Source of the DNA: Serinibacter arcticus
GTDB taxonomy: Bacteria; Actinomycetota; Actinomycetes; Actinomycetales; Beutenbergiaceae
Assembly: GCF_003121705.1 (NCBI RefSeq)
Contig: NZ_PYHR01000002.1
Coordinates: 3,658,001-3,722,000, forward strand
DNA length: 64,000 nucleotides
Reading direction: 5' to 3'
Of the stretch, positions 15,810 to 25,660 are shown piece after piece; the first letter of the stretch is position 1; each line of letters starts with the position of its first letter. The position numbers and the translations under genes are program-made. The notes under the pieces were generated by a model. It was not told the origin of the DNA, made no database searches, and was given only the letters and a program-made list of their open reading frames with translations.

Positions 15810-17393
15810 ATGGAGAACACCGAGCAGCACCCCACGTCCTGGGACGTCGTCATCGTCGGCGGGGGATCCGCCGGCCTCAGCGCCGCCCTCACCCTCTCGC
15901 GCGCCCAGCGCCGCGTGCTGGTGCTGGACGGCGCACAGCCGCGCAACCGCTTCGCCGGCCACATGCACGGCGTGCTCGGCCACGACGGCCGGTCGCCGCT
16001 GGAGCTGCTGGAGATCGGCCGCCGCGAGGTCGCCTCCTACGGGGGAGTGGTGCGACCCGCCGCGGTCTCCGGGCTCGACCTGCGCGGCGAGGACGGCCTG
16101 TTCCGCGTGCACACCGACGGCGGCACGCTCGCCGCGCGGGCGGTGCTCGTGGCGACCGGCCTGGTCGACGAGCTGCCCGCCGTCCCCGGCCTGACCGAGC
16201 GCTGGGGCCGTGACGTCAACGCCTGCCCGTACTGCCACGGGGCGGAGGTGGCCGGGCGGCCGCTCGGCGTCGTCGCCACGAGCGCCATGGGGGTGCACCA
16301 CGCCACGATGCTGCGGCAGTGGAGCCCGGACGTCACGTTCTTCAGCCATCTGGCCGGGGACCTCGACGCCGAGACGCTGGCCGGTTTCGCGGCGCGCGGC
16401 GTGCGGGTCGTGACCGAGCCCGTGGCCGAGGTGGTCGTCACGGACGACGCCGTGCGCGCCGTCGTCGCCGGCGGTCGCCACTACCCGGTCGAGGCGATCT
16501 TCACGGGGTCGACGATGCGACCGCTGGACGCCCTGCTGGTGGGCGCCGGCGCCGAGACGGTCGAGGCTCCGCAGGGGTTCACCGTCGTGCAGGCCGTGAT
16601 GGGCCGCACCAGCGTGCCCGGGCTCTACGCCGCGGGCAACGTCGTCAACCCTGCCGCGACCGTCCCCGTGGCCATCGCGGAGGGCTTCCAGGCCGGGGTG
16701 ATGATCAACTCCGAGCTCCTCGAGCTGGACGTCGCCGAGGCGCGGGCCCTCGCCGTCGACCGCGAGCGTCGGTGGGAGGAGCGCTACGGCGAGAGCGCGG
16801 GTCCGCAGTGGACCGGCCACGTCAACGCGAGCCTCGGCGACGTCGCCGCGGCGTGGGAGCCCGGCGCCGCGCTCGACCTCGGGGCCGGGGAGGGCGGCGA
16901 CGCGCTGTGGCTGGCCGGGCGCGGGTGGGAGGTGACCGCCGTCGACATCTCGGCGACGGCGCTGGAGCGCGGTCGGGCGGCGGCGCAGGAGCGCGGCGTC
17001 GAAGGGGTCACCTGGGTGCAGGGCGACCTCGTGGCGTGGCAGCCGCAGCGGACCTACGACCTGGTCAGCGCACAGTTCCTCCAGGACTGGGAGGCGTTCC
17101 CGCGCGAGCAGGTGCTGCGGCGCGCGATGGGCGCGGTCGCGCGCGGAGGGCGGCTGGTGCTCGTCTCGCACGCGAGCATGACCCCGCGCGTCCCGCCGGC
17201 CGACGGCGAGCAGGGCCACCACGGACCGGGTCACCACGCGATGCCCACGCTCGACGAGGAGCTCACCACGCTCGGCCTGCCCGACCACGGCTGGGTGGTC
17301 GAGACCGCCGAGGTGCGACGGCGCGAGGTCGTGCGCGACGGCGAGACCTGGGACCTGGGCGACAACGTGGTGGTCGCGCGGCGCCTGGGCTGA
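15810..17393 (+). CDS. Fusion: thioredoxin-reductase-like oxidoreductase and SAM methyltransferase
   Basis: Two-domain cytosolic protein of 527 residues. Residues 10-310 are an FAD/NAD(P)-binding fold like thioredoxin reductase: VVIVGGGSAGLSAALTLSRA, a CPYC redox pair at 139-142 (NACPYCHG), and GLYAAGNVVNPAATVPVAIAEG. From about 345 comes a class I methyltransferase: ALDLGAGEGGDALWLAGRG, VTAVDISATALERGRA, DLVSAQFLQDW. The pairing suggests reduction of a substrate followed by methylation, for example of a toxic metalloid or chalcogen, but no substrate is proven. ATG 15810 is chosen over 15795 because it begins the homolog-like MENTEQHPTSWDVV and has CATGCT six bases upstream. The divergent XRE-cupin gene is the likely regulator. 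Confidence 0.82.
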   Translation: MENTEQHPTSWDVVIVGGGSAGLSAALTLSRAQRRVLVLDGAQPRNRFAGHMHGVLGHDGRSPLELLEIGRREVASYGGVVRPAAVSGLDLRGEDGLFRVHTDGGTLAARAVLVATGLVDELPAVPGLTERWGRDVNACPYCHGAEVAGRPLGVVATSAMGVHHATMLRQWSPDVTFFSHLAGDLDAETLAGFAARGVRVVTEPVAEVVVTDDAVRAVVAGGRHYPVEAIFTGSTMRPLDALLVGAGAETVEAPQGFTVVQAVMGRTSVPGLYAAGNVVNPAATVPVAIAEGFQAGVMINSELLELDVAEARALAVDRERRWEERYGESAGPQWTGHVNASLGDVAAAWEPGAALDLGAGEGGDALWLAGRGWEVTAVDISATALERGRAAAQERGVEGVTWVQGDLVAWQPQRTYDLVSAQFLQDWEAFPREQVLRRAMGAVARGGRLVLVSHASMTPRVPPADGEQGHHGPGHHAMPTLDEELTTLGLPDHGWVVETAEVRRREVVRDGETWDLGDNVVVARRLG

Positions 17394-17428
17394 CGCGCGG
17401 CGCCCCGGCTGACGCGCGTCGCCCCACG
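17372..17428 (+). repeat. 19-bp direct repeat spanning the stop codon of the fusion gene
   Basis: TGACGCGCGGCGCCCCGGC at 17391-17409 begins on the TGA stop and is repeated with changes at 17410-17428. The last coding bases (17375-17390) match the same unit, so the period of 19 covers the gene end. Confidence 0.6.
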
Positions 17429-17436
17429 GGGCAGCC

Positions 17437-19275
<1,839 letters not shown>

Positions 19276-19315
19276 CGGGACACCAGCCTATCGGCGCGGG
19301 CGGTGGCGCCCGACG

Positions 19316-19861
19316 TCAGCGACCCTCGAGCGCGCGACGGTGGTCGTCGGTGAGCTCGAGGTAGTGCGCGGCGTTGTGCCGCAGGTGCGCCTTCTCCTCG
19401 TCGGTCAGGTCGCGCACGACCTTCGCGGGGACGCCGGCGACCAGGACGCCGGGCGGGACCACCTTCCCCGGCGTGACGAGCGCCCCGGCCGCGACCATCG
19501 AGCCGGCACCGATCACCGCGCCGGACATCACGGTCGCGCTCATGCCGACCAGGACCCCGTCGCCGATGCTGCAGCCGTGCAGCACGGCCCGGTGGCCGAC
19601 CGAGACGTCGTCGCCGATGAGGGTGGGGGAGGAGTCCTCGACGTGGACGACGACGCCGTCCTGGAGGTTCGTCCGCGCGCCCACGACGATCTCGTGGCAG
19701 TCGCCGCGCAGCACGGCGGAGTACCAGACGCTCGCGTGCTCGCCGACGGTGACGGCGCCGGCGACGACGGTGCCGGGCGCGAGCCACGCCGTCGCGGAGA
19801 TCCGGGGACGGCGGTCCCCGAGCGCGACGACGAGGGGGGCGGTGGGCGACGGCGTGCTCAT
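19316..19861 (-). CDS. Gamma carbonic anhydrase-like hexapeptide protein
   Basis: Left-handed beta-helix protein of 181 residues, expected to be a trimer with zinc between subunits. Hexapeptide repeats run from about 25 to 145. Metal-ligand histidines are visible in VVVHVEDSS, VGHRAVLHGC and nearby, in the pattern of YrdA/CaiE-type gamma-class carbonic anhydrases, and the C-terminal helix HLRHNAAHYLELTDDHR is typical. The ATG overlaps the stop of the marR gene (ATGA), so the two are coupled; expression should follow the MarR-controlled promoter. Confidence 0.87.
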   Translation of the reverse strand: MSTPSPTAPLVVALGDRRPRISATAWLAPGTVVAGAVTVGEHASVWYSAVLRGDCHEIVVGARTNLQDGVVVHVEDSSPTLIGDDVSVGHRAVLHGCSIGDGVLVGMSATVMSGAVIGAGSMVAAGALVTPGKVVPPGVLVAGVPAKVVRDLTDEEKAHLRHNAAHYLELTDDHRRALEGR

Positions 19862-20394
19862 GCGGTCTCCTGCGCGGTGTCGGTGTACTGGGTCAGGACG
19901 CCGCGCAGCAGCGCCGCCAGGTCCGCGGCCCCGCCGTCGGGCAGGGTCTCGAGCAGGGCGCGCTCGCGGGCGACGAGGTCGGCGACCGCTCCGTCGACGG
20001 CGGCGGTGCCCGCCTCGGTGAGCCGCACCAGCACGATGCGCCGGTCGCCCGACGAGCCGCGTCGGGCCACGAGTCCGCGCTCGGCGAGGCGGTCGATGCG
20101 GTTGGTCATGGTGCCGGAGGAGACGCGTGTCTCGGTCACGAGCCGGCCGGGGGTCAGCTCGTAGGGGGCGCCGGCCCGGCGCAGTGCGGCGAGCACGTCG
20201 AACTGCCACACGGCGAGGCCGTGCTCGCTGAACGCGTCCCGGCGCAGGTCCTGGATGCGACCGGCGAGGCGGTGCAGGCGGGAGAAGACGTGCATCGGCT
20301 CGACGTCGAGCGTGGGCAGCACCTCGCTCCACGCGCGGACGATGAGGTCGACCTCGTCCTGGCGCCCGGGGGTGGAACCCACGTCGGCGGTCAT
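19858..20394 (-). CDS. MarR-family transcriptional regulator
   Basis: Winged-helix dimer of 178 residues. The DNA-binding core is LAVWQFDVLAALRRAG...LTPGRLVTETRVSSGTMTNRIDRLAERGLVARRGSSGDRRIVLVRLTEAG, with the wing SSGDRR. It is the first gene of a two-gene operon with the gamma carbonic anhydrase. A 14-bp perfect palindrome lies directly upstream of its -10 box, which suggests autorepression. The ligand is unknown; no efflux pump is adjacent. Confidence 0.9.
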   Translation of the reverse strand: MTADVGSTPGRQDEVDLIVRAWSEVLPTLDVEPMHVFSRLHRLAGRIQDLRRDAFSEHGLAVWQFDVLAALRRAGAPYELTPGRLVTETRVSSGTMTNRIDRLAERGLVARRGSSGDRRIVLVRLTEAGTAAVDGAVADLVARERALLETLPDGGAADLAALLRGVLTQYTDTAQETA

Positions 20395-20401
20395 GGAGGG
20401 G

Positions 20402-20440
20402 AGCCTAACCTCTCGACGTCGAGAATCTCGACAGCAGAGA
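20402..20440 (-). promoter_or_regulatory. marR promoter with palindromic operator
   Basis: TAGGCT (minus strand, 20402-20407) is a -10 box seven bases from the marR ATG. TCTCGACGTCGAGA at 20411-20424 is a perfect palindrome, and a second, weaker one (TCTC...GAGA) is at 20426-20440, 15 bp along. Both sit over the -35 region. Confidence 0.65.
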
Positions 20441-20488
20441 GAGTGGCGTCGCGCGCGGTCGGCGGGCGGCTCCCGAGCGGGGGTCGGG

Positions 20489-21175
20489 CTAGGAGTGGCG
20501 GGTGCGCTCGCGCAGGGTCGGGTCGGGCTGCAGGTCGGCCAGACCGTTCCAGGCCAGGTTCACCAGGTGGGCGGCGACCTCGCGCTTGTCGGGGGAGCGG
20601 GCCTCGAGCCACCACTGCCCCGTGAGGGCGATCATCCCGACGAGCATCTGGGCGTACATGGGGGCGGTGGAGGTGTCCAGACGCCGGCTCGCGAACTGCT
20701 CGGCGAGAAGGTGCTCGACCTGCGTGGCGACGTCGCCGATGAGCGAGGAGAACGTCCCGGTGGCCTGGGCGACGGGGGAGTCGCGCACGAGGATGCGGAA
20801 CCCGTCGGTGTTGGCCTCGATGTAGTCCAGGAGCGCCAGCGCCGCGCTCTCGACGATGACCTTGGGGTGCCGGGTGGGGGCGAGCGCCGTGGTCAGCATG
20901 CTGGTGAGGCGCTCGACCTCGCGGTCGACGATGACCGCGTACATGCCCTCCTTGCCGCCGAAGTGCTCGTACACGACGGGCTTGGAGACGTCGGCACGGG
21001 CGGCGATCTCCTCGACGCTGGTGGCCTCGAAACCGCGCTCGGCGAACAGGGCGCGTCCGACGTCGAGCAGCTGGGCGCGTCGCTCGCGGGCCGTCATGCG
21101 GGCGCGGGTGGTCCGACGGGGCCGCGGACGCAGCGGCTCCGACGGCTGCTGCTCGGGCGCGCTGGTGGACTCCAC
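20489..21175 (-). CDS. TetR-family transcriptional regulator
   Basis: Repressor of 228 residues. The helix-turn-helix is MTARERRAQLLDVGRALFAERGFEATSVEEIAARADVSKPVVYEHFGGKEGMYAVIV (about 33-88). The C-terminal ligand domain ends in LVNLAWNGLADLQPDPTLRERT. A Pro/Arg-rich tail of about 32 residues precedes the DNA-binding domain. The frame is open up to 21376, across the tRNA gene, but GTG 21175 (VESTSAPEQQ) is the nearest reasonable start; the ATG of MTARERR is a second option. No obvious target gene is divergent except the tRNA. Confidence 0.85.
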   Translation of the reverse strand: MESTSAPEQQPSEPLRPRPRRTTRARMTARERRAQLLDVGRALFAERGFEATSVEEIAARADVSKPVVYEHFGGKEGMYAVIVDREVERLTSMLTTALAPTRHPKVIVESAALALLDYIEANTDGFRILVRDSPVAQATGTFSSLIGDVATQVEHLLAEQFASRRLDTSTAPMYAQMLVGMIALTGQWWLEARSPDKREVAAHLVNLAWNGLADLQPDPTLRERTRHS

Positions 21176-21256
21176 GGGACCATCATGCCGTCTGCCACGG
21201 AGGTGGCGGGGCCATGGGGCAGAATCGTCGGGCGGCCGGGCCGGGCCCGGCCGCGG

Positions 21257-21328
21257 TCCGCCCTGGTGTAATGGCAGCACGCCGGCCTTTGGTGCCGTGC
21301 AGTCCGGGTTCGAATCCTGGGGGCGGAG
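21257..21328 (+). tRNA. tRNA-Gln (anticodon TTG)
   Basis: Acceptor arms TCCGCCC (21257-21263) and GGGCGGA (21321-21327) pair fully. The T-stem CCGGG/CCTGG flanks TTCGAAT. The anticodon loop CTTTGGT reads TTG for glutamine. The top pair of the anticodon stem is a C-T mismatch; CCA is not encoded. Confidence 0.88.
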
Positions 21329-21421
21329 CCGCGGCGTCCAGCCCTTCCGGCGCCTCGCATCCCGACCGTTCCCCACCGCCTCGACGTCCGGCGGGCGGCG
21401 GAGGGCGGGTGCGCCACGGGC

Positions 21422-21427
21422 TAGAGT
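21422..21427 (+). promoter_or_regulatory. -10 box of glmU
   Basis: TAGAGT, giving a predicted start near 21434 and a short leader to the Shine-Dalgarno GGAGAG at 21452-21457 and GTG 21466. Confidence 0.45.
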
Positions 21428-21465
21428 TGGCCCGCCCGAGTGTCGACATGGGGAGAGAAGCGTTC

Positions 21466-22986
21466 GTGAGTCACCCGAGCCCAGCAGCCGTGATCGTCCT
21501 CGCCGCAGGTGAAGGCACGAGGATGCGGTCGGCCACCCCGAAGGTGCTGCACGCCATCGGCGGTCGGAGCCTTCTCGGCCACGTGCTGACCTCCGCCCGT
21601 GACCTCGAGCCGCAGCGCCTCGCCGTCGTCGTCCGGCACGAGCGCGAGGCGGTCGCCGCCCACGCCCTCGAGCTCGACCCCGCCGCCACGATCGCGGACC
21701 AGGACGACGTCAAGGGCACCGGCCGCGCCGCCTGGTGCGCGCTGGCGGCGCTGGACGCCCAGGCCGAGGTCGACGGCGCCGTCGTCGTCCTCGCCGGTGA
21801 CGTCCCGCTGCTCGACGCGGGGACGCTCGGCGAGATGCTCGCGGCCCACGCCGCCGACGGCAACGCCGTCACCGTCCTGACCACCCGCGTGCCGGACCCG
21901 ACGGGTTACGGCCGCATCGTGCGCGACGCCGACGGTTCGGTGCTGCGGATCGTCGAGGACCGCGACGCCGACGAGACCGAGCGCGCGATCGACGAGATCA
22001 ACACCTCCGTGTACGCGTTCGACGCCGCCGTCCTGCGCGCGGCGCTCACCACGCTGCAGGACCCCGCCAGCGGGGCGACGTCGAACGCCCAGGGCGAGGT
22101 CTACCTGACCGACGTGCTCGCGCTGGCCCGGGCGACCGGCCCGGTGCGGGCCATCGAGACCGACGACCCGATCATCGTCGAGGGCGTCAACGACCGCGTG
22201 CAGCTCGCGACGCTCGGCGCCGAGCTCAACCGCCGCATGGTCACCGCGTGGATGCGCGAGGGCGTGACCGTGGTCGACCCCGCCTCCACCTGGGTGGACG
22301 TGACGGTCGAGCTCGCGCGCGACGTCACCCTCCTGCCCGGCGTGCAGCTGCACGGCGCGACGACGATCGGCGAGGGCACCACGGTCGGACCCGACACGAC
22401 GCTGCGCGACTCGAGCGTCGGGGCCGGTGCGAGCGTCGTCCGCAGCCACGTCCTCGGGGCCCGGATCGCCGACGGCGCGACCGTCGGACCGTTCGCCCAC
22501 CTCCGCGAGGGCACGGACCTCGGCGCCGGCGGCAAGATCGGCGGCTTCGTCGAGACCAAGAACGCGGTCGTCGGGGCCGGGACGAAGATCCCGCACCTGT
22601 CCTACGTCGGCGACGCCGAGATCGGGGCGGGCGCCAACATCGGCGCCGGCGTGATCCTGGCGAACTACGACGGCACCACCAAGAGCCGCACCACCATCGG
22701 CGACGGCGCGTTCGTCGGCAGCGACAGCGTCCTCGTGGCGCCGCTCACGATCGGTGCGGGGGCGTTCGTCGCCGCCGGGTCGACCGTGACGCGCGACGTC
22801 CCGGCGGGCGACCTCGCCGTCGAGCGCGGTCAGCAGAAGAACCTGCCCGACTGGGTGATCCGCCGTCGACCGGGCTCGCGCTCGGCCAGGGCGGCGACGG
22901 CGGCGCGCGACCAGGCGGCAGCAGCAGAATCGTCCGGAGCCGACGCCTCGTCGGAGCCGGTCAAGTCAGACCCGTCAGACATCTGA
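21466..22986 (+). CDS. glmU: Bifunctional N-acetylglucosamine-1-phosphate uridyltransferase/glucosamine-1-phosphate acetyltransferase
   Basis: Last two steps of UDP-GlcNAc synthesis for peptidoglycan and mycothiol. The protein has 506 residues. The N-terminal pyrophosphorylase has LAAGEGTRMRSATPKVLHAIGG, DDVKGTGRAAWCAL, LAGDVPLL and YLTDVL. The C-terminal left-handed beta-helix acetyltransferase has GPFAHLREGTDLGAGGKIGGFVETKN, HLSYVGDAEIG and NYDGTTKSRTTIGDGAFVGS. A charged Ala/Ser tail of about 45 residues follows. GTG 21466 is preferred over ATG 21448 because GGAGAG sits eight bases before it. It leads a glmU-prs pair. Confidence 0.95.
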   Translation: MSHPSPAAVIVLAAGEGTRMRSATPKVLHAIGGRSLLGHVLTSARDLEPQRLAVVVRHEREAVAAHALELDPAATIADQDDVKGTGRAAWCALAALDAQAEVDGAVVVLAGDVPLLDAGTLGEMLAAHAADGNAVTVLTTRVPDPTGYGRIVRDADGSVLRIVEDRDADETERAIDEINTSVYAFDAAVLRAALTTLQDPASGATSNAQGEVYLTDVLALARATGPVRAIETDDPIIVEGVNDRVQLATLGAELNRRMVTAWMREGVTVVDPASTWVDVTVELARDVTLLPGVQLHGATTIGEGTTVGPDTTLRDSSVGAGASVVRSHVLGARIADGATVGPFAHLREGTDLGAGGKIGGFVETKNAVVGAGTKIPHLSYVGDAEIGAGANIGAGVILANYDGTTKSRTTIGDGAFVGSDSVLVAPLTIGAGAFVAAGSTVTRDVPAGDLAVERGQQKNLPDWVIRRRPGSRSARAATAARDQAAAAESSGADASSEPVKSDPSDI

Positions 22987-23011
22987 CGAGCAACGTGAAG
23001 GGCGCGACGGC

Positions 23012-23992
23012 ATGAGTGGCATCACAACGTTCGGAGAACGTCGACTCGTTCTCATCTCGGGCCGGGCCCACCCCGAGCTGGCCGAGCGTGTGGCCTCGGA
23101 GCTGGGTGTGGACCTCGTTCCGACGACCGCCTACGACTTCGCCTCGGGCGAGATCTACGTGCGGTTCGCGGAGAGCGTGCGCGGGGCCGACGCCTTCGTG
23201 CTCCAGAGCCACACCGCGCCGATCAACCAGTGGGTCATGGAGCACCTGCTCATGGTGGACGCGCTCAAGCGCGCGTCCGTCAAGCAGATCACCGCCGTGA
23301 TGCCCTTCTACCCGTACGCGCGGCAGGACAAGAAGCACCGCGGCCGCGAGCCCATCTCGGCCCGCCTGATGGCCGATCTGTTCCGCACGGCCGGCGCGAA
23401 CCGTCTGATGTCGGTCGACCTGCACGCGGCCCAGACCCAGGGCTTCTTCGACGGCCCCGTGGACCACCTGTTCGCGATGCCGACCCTCGTGGACTACGTC
23501 CGCACCCGCGTGGACCTGTCCAACGTCGTGGTCGTCTCGCCCGACGCCGGCCGGATCCGCGTCGCTGAGCAGTGGGCCGCGAAGCTCGGCGGCTGCCCGC
23601 TCGCGTTCGTGCACAAGACGCGCGACATCACGCGGCCGAACCAGTCCGTGGCCAACCGTGTGGTCGGTGACGTGGCCGGCCGCGACGCCGTCCTGGTCGA
23701 CGACCTCATCGACACCGGCGGCACGATCGCCGAGGCGGTCCGGGTGCTCAAGGAGAACGGCGCCCGCAACGTCACCATCGTGGCGACGCACGGCGTGCTG
23801 TCCGACCCGGCCACCCGTCGCCTCGCGGAGTGCGGGGCGCAGGAGGTCGTCGTCACCGACACCCTCCCGATCCCGCGCGAGAAGCGGTTCGAGGGCCTGA
23901 CCGTGCTGTCGATCGCGCCGCTGCTCGCCCGCGCCATCCGCGAGGTGTTCGACGAGGGCAGCGTCACCTCACTGTTCGACGGCAACGCCTGA
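23012..23992 (+). CDS. prs: Ribose-phosphate pyrophosphokinase
   Basis: Makes PRPP from ribose 5-phosphate and ATP for nucleotides, histidine, tryptophan and NAD. The protein has 326 residues, class I. Motifs are SGRAHPELAERVA, FASGEIYVRFAESVRG, MPFYPYARQDKKHRGREPISARL, SVDLHAAQTQGFFDGPVDHL, SPDAGRIRVAEQWA and the PRPP loop DAVLVDDLIDTGGTI. It follows glmU by 25 bases, the standard actinobacterial pair. Confidence 0.97.
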   Translation: MSGITTFGERRLVLISGRAHPELAERVASELGVDLVPTTAYDFASGEIYVRFAESVRGADAFVLQSHTAPINQWVMEHLLMVDALKRASVKQITAVMPFYPYARQDKKHRGREPISARLMADLFRTAGANRLMSVDLHAAQTQGFFDGPVDHLFAMPTLVDYVRTRVDLSNVVVVSPDAGRIRVAEQWAAKLGGCPLAFVHKTRDITRPNQSVANRVVGDVAGRDAVLVDDLIDTGGTIAEAVRVLKENGARNVTIVATHGVLSDPATRRLAECGAQEVVVTDTLPIPREKRFEGLTVLSIAPLLARAIREVFDEGSVTSLFDGNA

Positions 23993-24072
23993 CGGGGTCC
24001 GTCACCGGGGGAGTGGGCGCACCGCCGTCGCGGCTGCGGGCGGTCCGCCGCCCCGTGGGTGAGGATGAGGAC

Positions 24073-24711
24073 GTGGACACCCCCCGTGAGACCGAGGACC
24101 TCGAGGCGGCGCAGGACTTCGAGTTCGAGCGACGGTTCTTCGTCGCCGAGTTCCCCCGTGCCCTGCGCGACGCGCCGACCCTGATCGTCCAGTCCTACTT
24201 CCTGGCCGACGCCGGGTACGCGCTGCGCGTGCGGGTCCAGGCCTCCGAGGTCGAGGCCGACCTGGACGGCAGCAGCCGACCGCTCGACGTCCTCGCGGCC
24301 CACGGGCACCGGATGTCCATGGGGAGCGTCACCGTCAAGGGTCCGTCGGTCGGCGGGACGCGGTACGAGTCGGAGCGCCAGGTGGACCCGACGGTCGCCG
24401 TCGAGATGATCCGCCGCGGCGGCATGGCGATGTGCAAGACGCGCTACTCGCTGTGGGTCGGCGGCGACGGGTGGTCGATCGACGTCTTCGGCGGCGCGAA
24501 CCACCCCCTGATCGTCGCGGAGTGCGAGCGCTCGGGCCCGGTCACCGACCTGGAGATCCCGTCGTTCTGCGTGACCGAGCTGACGGACGACCTCCGCTTC
24601 TCCAACGAGTCCCTCGCCTCGCGGCCCTACGGGGAGTGGGCGGTGGACTACCGGGCCGAGCTCGTCCGCACGGGGCCGGCGATGCGCGAGGACTTCGGCA
24701 CGAACGCCTGA
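24073..24711 (+). CDS. CYTH-domain protein
   Basis: Cytosolic triphosphate tunnel-fold protein of 212 residues. FEFERRFFVAEFP carries the ExE-type start of the CYTH family, and alternating charged strands follow (VRVQASEVEADL, GSVTVKGPSVGGTRYESERQVD, MCKTRYSLWVGGDGWSIDVFGG). The family hydrolyses inorganic triphosphate or makes cAMP/ThTP; which one applies here is unknown. GTG 24073 directly follows GAGGATGAGG. It is placed between prs and rplY. Confidence 0.82.
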   Translation: MDTPRETEDLEAAQDFEFERRFFVAEFPRALRDAPTLIVQSYFLADAGYALRVRVQASEVEADLDGSSRPLDVLAAHGHRMSMGSVTVKGPSVGGTRYESERQVDPTVAVEMIRRGGMAMCKTRYSLWVGGDGWSIDVFGGANHPLIVAECERSGPVTDLEIPSFCVTELTDDLRFSNESLASRPYGEWAVDYRAELVRTGPAMREDFGTNA

Positions 24712-24766
24712 CGGGGCCGCGGTGGGGTCTGCCGCGGATGCGGTGGGGCCCGACGGCGAGATCGGG

Positions 24767-24772
24767 TAAGAT
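24767..24772 (+). promoter_or_regulatory. -10 box of rplY
   Basis: TAAGAT with the start predicted near 24779, leaving about 140 bases of leader that is unusually long for this genome. Confidence 0.5.
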
Positions 24773-24783
24773 TGCCAGGTTGC

Positions 24784-24886
24784 CTCGGCGAGGGACCCGC
24801 GGGTCCGTGATCGACGCGGCTGGGACGCTCCGGTGACGGGGCTCGTCCCTGCTGCGCTCGACCGCGCCCCCGCCCTTCTCGCCGAG
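24784..24886 (+). promoter_or_regulatory. Structured leader of rplY
   Basis: CTCGGCGAG at 24784-24792 and CTCGCCGAG at 24878-24886 pair perfectly and could close a domain. Inside are a GACCC/GGGTC hairpin (24794-24805) and a GACG/CGTC hairpin near 24835. The Shine-Dalgarno AGGAGG lies just 3' of it. It could be an L25 autoregulatory leader; this is inference. Confidence 0.4.
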
Positions 24887-24921
24887 AGCCCCCGATCACC
24901 ATTGCTCTCCAGGAGGAACCC

Positions 24922-25545
24922 ATGGCCGAGGCCATCACCGCCACTCCCCGCTCCGAGTTCGGCAAGGGTGCGGCCCGCCGCACCCGTCGCGCCGGCCTGA
25001 TCCCCGCCGTGCTCTACGGCCACGGCACCGACCCGGTGCACCTGTCCCTCCCGGGCCACGAGACCTTCCTCATCGTGAAGCACACCTCGAACGCGCTGCT
25101 CGAGCTCGCGATCGAGGGCGGCACCGAGCTCGCGCTGGTGAAGGACGTCCAGAAGGACGTCGTCACGAACGAGATCGAGCACATCGACCTCCTCCTCGTC
25201 CGTCGTGGCGAGAAGGTCACGGTCGACGTCGACGTCGTCACCGAGGGCGAGTCCTACCCGGGCACGATCCACTCGGTCGAGCTGCAGACGCTGACCGTCG
25301 AGGCGCTCGCCACCAACATCCCGACGCAGATCGTCGTCGACATCACGGACCTCGAGGACGGCGCGATCGTGCGCGTGTCCGACCTGGTCCTGCCCGAGGG
25401 CACCACGACGGAGATCGACGACGAGTCGCCCGTCGTCCTCATCACCGTGCCGCGCGCCAGCGCCCAGGACGAGGCCGACGAGGCCGCCGTCGAGGCCGCT
25501 GCCGCCGCCGCGTCGGCCGCGTCCGCCGCTGCCGCGGAGGCCTGA
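24922..25545 (+). CDS. rplY: 50S ribosomal protein L25/general stress protein Ctc
   Basis: 5S rRNA-binding protein of the long CTC type, 207 residues. The N-terminal L25 domain has RSEFGKGAARRTRRAGLIPAVLYGHGTDPVHLSLP; the TL5-like C-terminal domain has DVVTEGESYPGTIHSVELQTLTVEALATNIP. An Ala/Glu tail of about 30 residues ends the protein, as is common in actinobacteria. ATG 24922 has AGGAGGAACCC before it. It precedes pth, the usual rplY-pth pair. Confidence 0.96.
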   Translation: MAEAITATPRSEFGKGAARRTRRAGLIPAVLYGHGTDPVHLSLPGHETFLIVKHTSNALLELAIEGGTELALVKDVQKDVVTNEIEHIDLLLVRRGEKVTVDVDVVTEGESYPGTIHSVELQTLTVEALATNIPTQIVVDITDLEDGAIVRVSDLVLPEGTTTEIDDESPVVLITVPRASAQDEADEAAVEAAAAAASAASAAAAEA

Positions 25546-25566
25546 GCCTCCACCCACGGCTGTGTC

Positions 25567-25598
25567 GACGGCGTCCGGGCCTGTGCCCGGACGCCGTC
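25567..25598 (+). terminator. Terminator hairpin between rplY and pth
   Basis: Perfect 14-bp stem GACGGCGTCCGGGC / GCCCGGACGCCGTC with a CTGT loop. Confidence 0.8.
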
Positions 25599-25660
25599 GG
25601 CGTTCCACCACCCGCTGACCCCGTCGGCACTGCCCGCCCGCAACCGCATCGGAGCACCTC

